This document shows, piece by piece, positions 34,202 through 41,939 of a stretch of 64,000 nt of DNA. The stretch lies in the NCBI GenBank assembly GCA_963761115.1, contig CAVXFS010000004.1, positions 1 to 64,000 of the forward strand, given 5' to 3'. The stretch is from CAVXFS01 sp963761115. Lineage in GTDB: Bacteria > Pseudomonadota > Gammaproteobacteria > Burkholderiales > Gallionellaceae. Every line of letters begins with the position of its first letter. Within the stretch, counting starts at the first letter, position 1. The notes below the pieces were generated by a model. The model had not been told where the DNA came from and did not search any database. It was given only the letters and a program-made list of their open reading frames with translations. A program made the position numbers and the translations under genes.

Positions 34202-35170
34202 TTACTTGATGACGATCAAGTCACCTTTGCCCATTTTCGGGTCGGCATCCTTGCTGCTGTACAGAACCGAAATGGCGCCGCGCAGGGCAGCATTCATGGA
34301 ATGGTCAACGATCGCAATGCCGGCCACTTCCTTGTCAGCCGGAGTTATCAGGTCGACAGTGACAGCTTCAGCCACGGCTACGTTGTAAGTCTGAAGACCA
34401 TACATCGTGTTCTTCGGATTGCCATTGACGTACACGCGATCCCATATGCTGGCGATCGGATGCAGCGCGACCGGCAGGTTGACGTTGGCGTTCACGAAGT
34501 AGATGCGCACACGTTCGCCCGGCTTTGCCACCATCATCGGATGATCCTTGTTGGCATCATGCACCGGGTCGTAATGGAACACCTGACCGTTGATCAAGGA
34601 ACCTTTCCAGCTATTGGCGTCATTCAGCATCGCGGCATAGTTCTCGACATCCGGGAAGTATTGTTGCTGGACCAGGACATACTCGCGGTCAGGCTTCGGA
34701 TAAGCCTTGCTGTAGCCTTCTTTCGGATCGACGATGATGATGCCGTACATGCCGCGTGCGATATGCTGCACCATCGGACCTGCGCCGCAGTGGTACATGA
34801 ATACGCCCGGCACCTTGGCTACAAACTTGAAGTGCTTGCTTTCTCCCGGCTTGACCGGGGCGAACTCGTCCAGCACGTTGACTTGTGCTGCATGGAAGTC
34901 GATCGCGTGCGAGTTCTTGTTTTCTGCCGGGTTGATCAATGTGAAGTCGACCGTATCTCCTTCCGTTACCCGAACCACAGGACCCGGGATGGTGCCGTTG
35001 AATGTCCAGGCTGCCATGGTATCTTCGCCGCCCAGCATCTTGCCATTGACTTGAACGTCGCCTTCCTTGGCCGTAAAGGTGACTGCAACTGTCTTGGCGA
35101 ATGCCTGCTGTGCAAGAAATAACGCTGCAGCCGTCATTACCGCCATTGTTGCCTTGTTGATTGTAAGCAT
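34202..35170 (-). CDS. nirK: Copper-containing nitrite reductase
   Basis: NirK reduces nitrite to NO in the periplasm. The 322-residue precursor has a signal peptide (cleavage near AFA-K, residue 26) and two cupredoxin domains. All ligands expected by comparison with characterised NirK are present: type 1 copper H88, C128, H136 and M141; type 2 copper H93, H127 and H290; and catalytic D91 and H237. Start ATG 35168-35170 follows GAGGAG and gives the signal peptide, whereas an upstream frame adds a charged lead. It is the last gene of a four-gene cluster with two c cytochromes and a blue copper oxidase. Confidence 0.92.
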   Translation of the reverse strand: MLTINKATMAVMTAAALFLAQQAFAKTVAVTFTAKEGDVQVNGKMLGGEDTMAAWTFNGTIPGPVVRVTEGDTVDFTLINPAENKNSHAIDFHAAQVNVLDEFAPVKPGESKHFKFVAKVPGVFMYHCGAGPMVQHIARGMYGIIIVDPKEGYSKAYPKPDREYVLVQQQYFPDVENYAAMLNDANSWKGSLINGQVFHYDPVHDANKDHPMMVAKPGERVRIYFVNANVNLPVALHPIASIWDRVYVNGNPKNTMYGLQTYNVAVAEAVTVDLITPADKEVAGIAIVDHSMNAALRGAISVLYSSKDADPKMGKGDLIVIK

Positions 35171-35222
35171 CGTGTTTCTCCTCTCTATTTTAATAATCAT
35201 GTACTTCTTCTCTTTGCTGCCA

Positions 35223-35573
35223 TCAGGAGCCGTATTTGCACTTGCACAGTTTGCGCAGGTGCTGCACCAGATCCTTGATCTCTTCGTCGCTGAATGTCGA
35301 TCCCCAGGGCGGCATCAGGATGGACTTGTTGATGGATGTGCCGCCTTCCTTGATGACCTTGAACAAGTCATCATCGGTGCGGGTGGACATGGACTTGGCA
35401 TCGGTGTGGTCGCGCGGAACAACTGACATGTCGCGGATGTTCACGCCCTGGCCGTTTCCTTCCATGCCGTGACACTGGACGCAATAGGTCCTGTAATTGT
35501 CGGCGGCGGTTTCACCGGCCTGTGCCTGGACAAATGCGGCCAGCAGCAGTGCGAACAATATTTTATTGAGCAT
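35223..35573 (-). CDS. ncgC: Monohaem cytochrome c (NcgC-like)
   Basis: The 116-residue precursor has a signal peptide (cleavage near AQAG, residue 20), one CVQCH haem site (31-35) and a likely Met ligand in ILMPPWG. A short CKCKYGS tail adds two extra cysteines. It probably carries electrons to NirK. ATG 35571-35573 overlaps the end of the upstream dihaem gene by 11 bases. In N. europaea the third gene of the ncgABC-nirK cluster is also a small cytochrome c; the symbol is given on that basis. Confidence 0.85.
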   Translation of the reverse strand: MLNKILFALLLAAFVQAQAGETAADNYRTYCVQCHGMEGNGQGVNIRDMSVVPRDHTDAKSMSTRTDDDLFKVIKEGGTSINKSILMPPWGSTFSDEEIKDLVQHLRKLCKCKYGS

Positions 35574-36276
35574 GGTCAGTCTCCTTGCCAAGTACTTCGA
35601 GATATCGCACAAGTTTCTGGATGCTGCTGTCCGACACGTGCTTGTTCGGCATCCATGTCTTCGGATCCCACGCCTGCGGATCGCGGATGAAACTCGCCAT
35701 GTATTCGGGTTGCAGGCGTTTCGCCGCGGTATAGACTTCCGGTCCCGACAGGCCGCCGTAGTCGGGCTCGATCAGGTGGCATGTCATGCAACCCTGGAAT
35801 TTGTCGAAATTCATCTCGCCCATCTGCTTGATGATCGTGCCGGGCTCGATATGCTCCCTGGCGATCAGATCGTCATGCGGCTTCAGCTTCATCAACTCTG
35901 CAGTCACTGCGGCAGCATCGTCCTTGCCAAGTGCGACATGGTCGGTGAGCGTGGACGTGTCGATCACGTCTCCCTTGGGCCCGGGTTTGATGTGGTCGCG
36001 ATAGAACTCCCCGGCCGGGCGGATGCGTTGCGGTTTTTGCAGCCATTCAACCAGCCACTCCGGACGATACTTGTTGCCGGCATAGAACAGGTCCGGCCCC
36101 TTCCTGTCCCACAGTGCTTGCAGCGTTTGCGGCGCCGGGCCTTTCAGGTTGTGGCAAGAGGCGCAATCCTTTTGCAGTATCGCCATTCCGTCTGCCGCAG
36201 CTGCTGCCGGCGGCAGAGCCAGAATGCAGGACGCTAGAACCAGGTGACGAACCAGTTTTTGAGTGATCTTTTTCAT
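35563..36276 (-). CDS. ncgB: Dihaem cytochrome c (NcgB-like)
   Basis: A 237-residue secreted protein with a signal peptide (cleavage near residue 28) and two haem sites, CASCH (38-42) and CMTCH (163-167). It sits three bases after the copper oxidase gene and overlaps the monohaem gene, so all four genes are one operon. The name follows the matching position in the ncgABC-nirK cluster of Nitrosomonas europaea, where the products support nitrite and NO metabolism. Confidence 0.86.
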   Translation of the reverse strand: MKKITQKLVRHLVLASCILALPPAAAAADGMAILQKDCASCHNLKGPAPQTLQALWDRKGPDLFYAGNKYRPEWLVEWLQKPQRIRPAGEFYRDHIKPGPKGDVIDTSTLTDHVALGKDDAAAVTAELMKLKPHDDLIAREHIEPGTIIKQMGEMNFDKFQGCMTCHLIEPDYGGLSGPEVYTAAKRLQPEYMASFIRDPQAWDPKTWMPNKHVSDSSIQKLVRYLEVLGKETDHAQ

Positions 36277-36279
36277 GTA

Positions 36280-37335
36280 TTACTCCCGATGGTGGCGTTC
36301 ATGAACCATTGGCTGGCCAGCGAAGCCCGGACTGTCGAATTTCCCGTAGCCCTGTTGCATCGATTCGCTATAGAAGAAATTCGGGTCGTAGGTGGCGTCC
36401 TTGTCCTTCCAGACATACCAGTCTTCCTTGGGAATGCCGTCGTACTCGATGACGGTGATCGGTCCGCCCGGAAATTTGCCGCGCGCGGTCACATGGTGGT
36501 CGATATGGTCGTGAAAGATGAAACGACCGGGATTGTTCATCTTGATGATTGCGTCATAGCGCTCCCCCGGACCCACCAGGATGGTGTCGGCGTAGTACGG
36601 GTTGGGCAGGGGCAATCCGTCCTTGTGCGTGATCAGCATGTCGTGCCCATGCGTATGCATCTCGTGGAACTCCCCGCCGGCACCGATGAAGCGCACGCGT
36701 ACCACGTCGCCCTTCTTGACGCGAAGGGGCATGGTCAGCGGAAATGACTTGCCGTTAATGGAAAAATAATCCTCGACGTCATAAGGCGTGGCGCCCTCGC
36801 CGTACTTCTGGCCATTCTTGCTCTCCCAACTCGAGAGCATCATGACCACGTCCTTGGTGACGGTTTTCTCGATCGGCAGGGGATCCTTGGGGTCGACGAT
36901 CATCGGCCCCCACATCCCGCGGATGCCGACATGCTCGTTGACGTTGACATGGCAGTGGTACCACAGCGTGCCCGGCCGGTCGGCATTGAATTTATAGGTG
37001 AAGGTCTCGCCCGGCTGGATCGGTTCCTGAGTGATACCGGGTACGCCGTCATTTTGCCAAGTGCCCATCTGGTGGGTGCCGTGCCAGTGGATGGTATGTG
37101 GCAGCGTGGTGTTGTTGGTGACATGTATGACCAGGTCATCGCCTTGCTTGACATGGATCAATGGGCCGGGCACCTGCCCGTCAAAGGCGAACACCTTGTA
37201 ATCAAGGTCGGGCGCGACGTGCTCGACCACTTCCTCGATGGTCATGTTGAATTCCCGTTGCTCGGCCCAGCCCAGCGCCGGTAGCAACGCGACAAGGAAA
37301 ATCAATACCCCCGCTGCCGGTTTAATCAGCTTCAT
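36280..37335 (-). CDS. ncgA: Two-domain blue multicopper oxidase (NcgA-like)
   Basis: The 351-residue precursor has a signal peptide (about 1-24) and two cupredoxin domains. Copper motifs are HTIHWHG (80-86), WYHCHVNVNEH with C128 and H135, M141, HEMHTHGH (224-231) and FHDHIDHH (274-281). The only Cys of a type 1 site is in domain 1, so it fits the two-domain oxidases with type 1 copper in domain 1, as in Nitrosomonas. The likely reaction is oxidation of a reduced carrier with O2. It is the first gene of the operon and is preceded by an NsrR-like operator. Confidence 0.88.
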   Translation of the reverse strand: MKLIKPAAGVLIFLVALLPALGWAEQREFNMTIEEVVEHVAPDLDYKVFAFDGQVPGPLIHVKQGDDLVIHVTNNTTLPHTIHWHGTHQMGTWQNDGVPGITQEPIQPGETFTYKFNADRPGTLWYHCHVNVNEHVGIRGMWGPMIVDPKDPLPIEKTVTKDVVMMLSSWESKNGQKYGEGATPYDVEDYFSINGKSFPLTMPLRVKKGDVVRVRFIGAGGEFHEMHTHGHDMLITHKDGLPLPNPYYADTILVGPGERYDAIIKMNNPGRFIFHDHIDHHVTARGKFPGGPITVIEYDGIPKEDWYVWKDKDATYDPNFFYSESMQQGYGKFDSPGFAGQPMVHERHHRE

Positions 37336-37353
37336 TTTTCTCTCCCTTCATTA

Positions 37354-37386
37354 TAGGTATATTAATAATACATCTTTAAGTGTAAA
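37354..37386 (-). promoter_or_regulatory. ncgA promoter overlapped by an NsrR-like operator
   Basis: On the minus strand TTTACA (37381-37386) and TAATAT (37359-37364) lie 16 bases apart. An 11-1-11 inverted repeat spans the spacer and -10: AAGATGTATTA (minus, 37366-37376) and the reverse complement TAGGTATATTA (plus, 37354-37364), matching at 8 of 11 positions. The AAGATGTATT half fits the NsrR pattern closely and resembles the site before the globin gene. The ribosome site GAAGGGAG lies between it and the start. Confidence 0.6.
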
Positions 37387-37418
37387 AAAAAGTCCAACCA
37401 TTCCAACCTTGAAAAAAA

Positions 37419-37841
37419 CTACTTGCCCCCCGCCAGTTCGATATCTCCTGGCACCCTGAAAATACCTTGCAGGCCTAGCAATTCCTTGCGATGCAGACCC
37501 GCGATCTTTTTTACCAGCGACAGCCCTTCCGGGGTCAGGTGTATCTCGACTTGTCGCTTGTCCTCGGTACCCCTCTGCCGGTAGACCAGTCCCAACTTCT
37601 CGCAACGCGACGCAAGTGAAACCACGCCGTTGTGATGAGACTGCAAACGTTCTGCCAGTTCGCCTATGGTCGCCCAATCCCGCCCCTTGAATCCTTTGAC
37701 ATGAAGCAACAAAAGATATTGCAGGTTGGTAACCCCGAAACTATGGGTCAATTCCTCACTGAATCTCAGGAAACACCGTAACTGGTAGCGAAAGTCGGAG
37801 AGTGCCTCGATTTCCTTTTTACTGAGCTCGGCTCTCGCCAT
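37419..37841 (-). CDS. MarR family transcriptional regulator
   Basis: The 140-residue protein has the MarR winged-helix layout: helix-turn-helix around TIGELAERLQSHHNGVVSLASRCEKLGLV (about 58-86) and wing RQRGTEDKRQVEIHLT. The ligand is unknown. It lies 83 bases before ncgA on the same strand and diverges from a DsrC-like gene across a nest of palindromes, so it probably regulates itself and that gene, and possibly the copper oxidase operon. Confidence 0.9.
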   Translation of the reverse strand: MARAELSKKEIEALSDFRYQLRCFLRFSEELTHSFGVTNLQYLLLLHVKGFKGRDWATIGELAERLQSHHNGVVSLASRCEKLGLVYRQRGTEDKRQVEIHLTPEGLSLVKKIAGLHRKELLGLQGIFRVPGDIELAGGK

Positions 37842-37879
37842 GAACGATGGTCGCCTGATTTGTGTTGAGCGAATTTAAC

Positions 37880-37903
37880 ATCACATTGTGATATTGTCAA
37901 TAT
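37880..37903. promoter_or_regulatory. Overlapping palindromes between marR and the DsrC-like gene
   Basis: ATCACATTGTGAT (37880-37892) and ATATTGTCAATAT (37891-37903) are two perfect 13-base palindromes sharing two bases, and a third imperfect one (ATGTGATATATCAT) follows directly. Such nested AT-rich palindromes are typical MarR operators. The block lies 38 bases before the marR start and 63 bases before the DsrC-like start. Confidence 0.6.
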
Positions 37904-37966
37904 GTGATATATCATCTGCTGCGGGAAGCAGACCGATTAATTTTTCAATTGCCATTCGAGGCCAAA

Positions 37967-38281
37967 ATGCAAGCAGATCTTGTTGATGATGATGGATACC
38001 TGATCGATCCCATGACATGGGACGAAGCAGTCGCCGAGGAATTCGCCAGCCAGGAAAGCATCGTGCTCACCGAACTGCACTGGGATTTGCTCAGGTTCAT
38101 GAGAAAGTATTACGAAGAGCACCTGATCGCCCCGGATGCCCGTTACACGATCAAGCACCTGTCCGAAAAACTGGGTAAGGATGCGCGCAACAAATTGTTC
38201 GAGCTGTTCCCTTATGGATACGTGCAGCAAGCCTGCAAGATCGCAGGGATGAAGCGGCCAAGGAACTGGAGCACCGGCTAG
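37967..38281 (+). CDS. DsrC/TusE-family protein lacking the C-terminal cysteine
   Basis: The 104-residue protein matches DsrC/TusE: DDDGYLIDPMTWDEAVAEEFA near the N-terminus and a C-terminal arm with QACKIAGMKRPRN. True DsrC has a penultimate Cys eleven positions after the conserved arm Cys. Here C90 is present, but that position is W101, so the usual trisulphide or persulphide chemistry is not possible in the standard way. ATG 37967 has a GAGG ribosome site; a longer frame from 37904 crosses the operator. It may be a regulatory or sulphur-carrier variant. Confidence 0.82.
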   Translation: MQADLVDDDGYLIDPMTWDEAVAEEFASQESIVLTELHWDLLRFMRKYYEEHLIAPDARYTIKHLSEKLGKDARNKLFELFPYGYVQQACKIAGMKRPRNWSTG

Positions 38282-39409
38282 TCAGGTTGCTGCGAGTGCC
38301 AGCGCCTGTTCCGGCGTGAGCACCGGGTAGCCAAATTCTTCAGCGAGACTGGCTAGTGTGATATGTCCGGCACACAGGTTAAGTCCGCCCCTGAGCCCGG
38401 CGTCTTCCTGCATCGCGCGCGTCACGCCCTTGCCGGCCAGGGCCAGCGCGCAGGGCAGGGTGGCGTGGGTGAGCGCTTCGGTCGAGGTGAGCGAAGTGGC
38501 GGCGGGCAGGTTGGCGACGCAGTAGTGCACCACGCCTTCCTCGACATAGATCGGCTGGCTGTGGGTGGTGGGGCGTGAGGTTTCGGCGCAGCCACCCTGG
38601 TCGATCGCGACATCCACGATCACCGAGCCGGGGCGCATGGTGCTGACCAGGTTGCGGCTGATCAGTCGCGGCGCATGCTTGCCCGGCACCAGTACCGCAC
38701 CGATGACCAGGTCGGCCTCGCGCACGTATTGTGCAATTGCAGCGGGATCGGAACGGCGCACATTCAAGCCGGCACCGAACATCTGTTCGAGCTCAGCCTG
38801 GTGTGCCGGATCCCGTTCCAGCAGCGTGACGGCTGCGCCGATGCCGATGGCGATACGCGCGGCGTTCGAGCCTACCACGCCGCCGCCGATAATTGTCACC
38901 TTGCCGGGCGCTACAGCGCCAGGCAAACCCGAGAGCAGCACGCCGCTACCGCCGTTGGCCATGGTCAGCGCCCAGGCGCCCATCTGCACCGACAGCCGCC
39001 CCGCCACCGCCGACATCGGCGCGAGCAGCGGCAGCTGGCCTTCGGCATCGACCACTGTTTCGTAAGCGATGGCAATGACCTTGCTGCGCAATAGTTGTTC
39101 GGTCAACTCGCGCGCGGCAGCCAGATGCAGGAAACAGAACAGCACCAGCCCTTCGCGCAGCAGTGGGAATTCCGCCGGCAGCGGTTCCTTGACCTTGATC
39201 ACCATCTCGCAAGCCCAGACCTCCTGCGGTGAGGTGGCGATGACCGCGCCCGCATCGGCATACTGCGCATCGGAAAATCCGATGGCGGCCCCGGCACGGG
39301 TTTCGACGCTGACCCGGTGTCCGGCGGCGCGCAACTCGCGCACGCCTTGCGGCGTGACACCGACGCGGAATTCGTGGTCCTTGATCTCTCTGGGAATGCC
39401 GATACGCAT
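38282..39409 (-). CDS. ald: Alanine dehydrogenase
   Basis: The 375-residue enzyme interconverts alanine and pyruvate plus ammonia with NAD. Family features: N-terminal MRIGIPREIKDHEFRVGVTP, catalytic Lys in VIKVKEPLPAE (about 74), catalytic His in FLHLAAA (about 95), and the NAD-binding GGGVVGSNAARIA (about 174-186). It abuts the convergent DsrC-like gene with no gap and is followed upstream by pyrD on the same strand, three bases away. Confidence 0.96.
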   Translation of the reverse strand: MRIGIPREIKDHEFRVGVTPQGVRELRAAGHRVSVETRAGAAIGFSDAQYADAGAVIATSPQEVWACEMVIKVKEPLPAEFPLLREGLVLFCFLHLAAARELTEQLLRSKVIAIAYETVVDAEGQLPLLAPMSAVAGRLSVQMGAWALTMANGGSGVLLSGLPGAVAPGKVTIIGGGVVGSNAARIAIGIGAAVTLLERDPAHQAELEQMFGAGLNVRRSDPAAIAQYVREADLVIGAVLVPGKHAPRLISRNLVSTMRPGSVIVDVAIDQGGCAETSRPTTHSQPIYVEEGVVHYCVANLPAATSLTSTEALTHATLPCALALAGKGVTRAMQEDAGLRGGLNLCAGHITLASLAEEFGYPVLTPEQALALAAT

Positions 39410-39412
39410 CAG

Positions 39413-40429
39413 TTACATTTTTGCGCTAAGTGCTTCGACGACCTCGCCGACCAGTTCCGGGCCGCGATAGACCATGCCGCTATAGAACTGCACCAGCGAT
39501 GCGCCGGCCTCGATCTTTTCCGCGGCATCGGCGCCGTTGAGGATACCGCCGACGCCGATGATCGGCAGTGCGCCGTCGAGTGCGGCGGCGAGTTGGCGAA
39601 TGACGGCGGTAGATTTTTCGCGCACCGGCGCGCCACTCAGGCCGCCGGCCTCGTTGCCGTGCGGCAGGTTCGCCACGCCCTCACGCGACAGCGTGGTGTT
39701 GGTGGCGATCGCGCCATCGATGCGGTGCCTGATCAACAGTTCGGCGATCTGGCTGATCTGCCCGCCGTCGAGGTCGGGCGCGATCTTGACTGCCAGCGGT
39801 ACGTATTTGCCGTGCAGGTTGGCCAGCGATTCCTGCTCCGCTTTCAGTTGCGGGAGCAGCGCATCCAGTTCGTCGCTGCCCTGCAACTGGCGCAGGTTCT
39901 GTGTGTTGGGCGAGGAGATGTTGACGGTGATGTAACTGGCGTGGGTATAGGCCTTGCGCAGACAGGTCAGGTAATCGTTGGCGGCATGCTCGATCGGCGT
40001 ATCGGCGTTCTTGCCGATGTTGATGCCGAGGATGCCGCGGTACTTCGCGCGCTTGACGTTCTCGACCAGCGCATCCACGCCATAGTTGTTGAAGCCCAGG
40101 CGGTTGATGATGCCCTGCGCCTCGGGCAGGCGGAACATGCGCGGCCTCGGATTGCCCGGTTGCGGGCGCGGGGTGACGGTGCCGATCTCGATGAAGCCGA
40201 AACCGAGCGCGGCCAGTGCGTCGATGTAGGCGCCGTTCTTGTCCATTCCGGCTGCCAGCCCGACCGGGTTGGGGAAGGTCAGGCCCATCGCCGTGCGCGG
40301 ACTGTCAGCCTGGCGCTTGATACCGCATAGCAGGCCGAGGTTATGCGAGGTCTTCAGCGCATCCAGCGCGGCGTGGTGAGCGGTTTCCGGGTCGAGGGTG
40401 AACAGCAGTGGGCGCAGCAGCGGATACAT
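39413..40429 (-). CDS. pyrD: Dihydroorotate dehydrogenase (quinone), class 2
   Basis: PyrD oxidises dihydroorotate to orotate in pyrimidine synthesis and feeds the quinone pool. The 338-residue protein has the class 2 N-terminal membrane-associated helices (YPLLRPLLFTLDPETAHH), FMN-binding GLAAGMDKNG, NISSPNT with the catalytic Ser region, and GVGGI near the end. ATG 40427-40429 overlaps the bpt stop as TGATG, which selects it over a longer frame that would lie inside bpt. Confidence 0.96.
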   Translation of the reverse strand: MYPLLRPLLFTLDPETAHHAALDALKTSHNLGLLCGIKRQADSPRTAMGLTFPNPVGLAAGMDKNGAYIDALAALGFGFIEIGTVTPRPQPGNPRPRMFRLPEAQGIINRLGFNNYGVDALVENVKRAKYRGILGINIGKNADTPIEHAANDYLTCLRKAYTHASYITVNISSPNTQNLRQLQGSDELDALLPQLKAEQESLANLHGKYVPLAVKIAPDLDGGQISQIAELLIRHRIDGAIATNTTLSREGVANLPHGNEAGGLSGAPVREKSTAVIRQLAAALDGALPIIGVGGILNGADAAEKIEAGASLVQFYSGMVYRGPELVGEVVEALSAKM

Positions 40430-41163
40430 CAAGTTTCGTTTTCCATGATAGTTTTCCACTCGCCCTCCACCAACCCCTGCAGCGGGCGAAAATTGACCTT
40501 GTATGCCATCTTGGGGCTTTGCTTGATCCAGTAACCGAGGTAGAGATATTGCAGTTCCAGCTTGCGGCAAAGTTCGATCTGCCAGAGCACATTGTAGGTG
40601 CCAAAACTGGCTTGCGTCACATCGGGATCATAGAAGGTATACACCGAGGACAGGCCGTCGTCGAGAATGTCGATCAGGCTTACCATGCGCAGCACGCCGT
40701 CCTCGCGGAATTCCACCAGCGTCGAATCCACATGGCTTTGCAGCAGGAAGTTGCGGTATTGCTCGGGGCTGTCACTGTCCATGTTGTCGTCGCGATGGCG
40801 CGCAGCCTGGTAGCGCTGGTACAGGTCAAAATGGTCTTCGCCGTCCTTCAGGTCACGCAAGGTTACTTCAAGGTTGCGGTGGCGCCTTTCGGCACGCAAT
40901 TGCGAACGGTTGGGCTTGAAGTCAGCCACCAGTATGCGCACTGGCACACAGGCGCGGCAGGCATCGCAACGGGGACGGTAGGTGAACGAGCCGCTACGGC
41001 GAAAACCGCGCCGCACCAGTTCGGAATAGACTTTCGTATCGATCAGGAAGCCGGGCGTGGCTACCTGGGAGCGCGCCATATGATCCGGCAGGTAACTGCA
41101 CGGATACGGCGCAGTCAGGTAGAACTGGAGAGCCGATATCGGAATGTCATGCAATAAATTCAT
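40429..41163 (-). CDS. bpt: Aspartate/glutamate leucyltransferase (N-end rule)
   Basis: Bpt adds leucine from leucyl-tRNA to N-terminal Asp or Glu and so marks proteins for ClpS/ClpAP. The 244-residue protein has the ATE-family Cys motif CDACRACVPVR and the C-terminal YLGYWIKQSPKMAYK. The start overlaps the aat end by 17 bases; bpt next to aat gives a complete bacterial N-end rule pair. Confidence 0.95.
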   Translation of the reverse strand: MNLLHDIPISALQFYLTAPYPCSYLPDHMARSQVATPGFLIDTKVYSELVRRGFRRSGSFTYRPRCDACRACVPVRILVADFKPNRSQLRAERRHRNLEVTLRDLKDGEDHFDLYQRYQAARHRDDNMDSDSPEQYRNFLLQSHVDSTLVEFREDGVLRMVSLIDILDDGLSSVYTFYDPDVTQASFGTYNVLWQIELCRKLELQYLYLGYWIKQSPKMAYKVNFRPLQGLVEGEWKTIMENET

Positions 41164-41848
41164 GATGATCGAAGTGCCATGGCGAAGCAATGTCCGGGTA
41201 GTTTACCAATTCCTGCAGGCGCTGGAGATATTCCGTGCGCGGAATCTCGCGGGCGCCCAGACTGGCAAGGTGCGCAGTATTCATCTGACAATCTATGATG
41301 CCGAAGTTCCAGAGCCGCAGTTGTGCGGCGAGATGGGCAAGTGCGACCTTGGACGCGTCGGTTTGGCGGCTGAACATGGATTCGCCGCAGAACAGGCGTC
41401 CGATGGCCACCCCGTACAGGCCTCCGGCCAGTTCGCCATCCTTCCAGGTTTCCACCGAGTGTGCATGTCCCATCTGGTGCAATGCGGTATAGGCTGCGAT
41501 CATCTCCTCGTGGATCCAGGTTCCTTTTTGCCCTGCCCGGGGTGCCGCGCATCGGCGCATCACCGCTTCGAAAGCGGTGTCGGTGCGGATCTCGAAGCTC
41601 CTGCTGTGCAGGGTCTTGCGCAGCGAATGCGAAATCCTGAATTCGCTCGGGAAAAGGACCATGCGCGGGTCCGGACTCCACCACAGGACAGGATCCTCCT
41701 CATTGAACCAGGGGAAGATACCCTGCCGGTAGGCATCCAGCAAACGTGTGGAGGTCAGGTTGCCGCCAGCGGCAAGAAGGCCGTTGGGTGCATGCTGCGC
41801 AAGTTCCGCCGGTGGAAATGGGCTATCATCCTGCAACAAGATAATCAT
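41147..41848 (-). CDS. aat: Leucyl/phenylalanyl-tRNA-protein transferase
   Basis: Aat attaches Leu or Phe to N-terminal Lys or Arg. Family signatures are present: NGLLAAGGNLTSTRLLDAYR, GIFPWF, WWSPDPRMVL, and GRLFCGESMFS. The 233-residue length is normal. ATG at 41846-41848 is taken as the start; a longer frame to 41887 adds MAIYRETPVNLPA, unlike relatives. The gene overlaps bpt. Confidence 0.95.
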   Translation of the reverse strand: MIILLQDDSPFPPAELAQHAPNGLLAAGGNLTSTRLLDAYRQGIFPWFNEEDPVLWWSPDPRMVLFPSEFRISHSLRKTLHSRSFEIRTDTAFEAVMRRCAAPRAGQKGTWIHEEMIAAYTALHQMGHAHSVETWKDGELAGGLYGVAIGRLFCGESMFSRQTDASKVALAHLAAQLRLWNFGIIDCQMNTAHLASLGAREIPRTEYLQRLQELVNYPDIASPWHFDHHEFIA

Positions 41849-41939
41849 GGCAGGCAAGTTTACAGGTGTTTCCCGATATATAGCCAAGATGATGGATTTG
41901 TGATTACATAAAACCTATCGGTGAGTGAAGGAGGTTGCA

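Noticed and set aside
37350..37355. Perfect TATAAT on the minus strand before ncgA
   Set aside because: It would put the transcript start within the ribosome binding site and has no -35 partner at proper spacing. The TTTACA/TAATAT pair upstream is preferred.
39317..40330. Open frame of 337 codons on the plus strand
   Set aside because: Antisense to pyrD and the start of ald.
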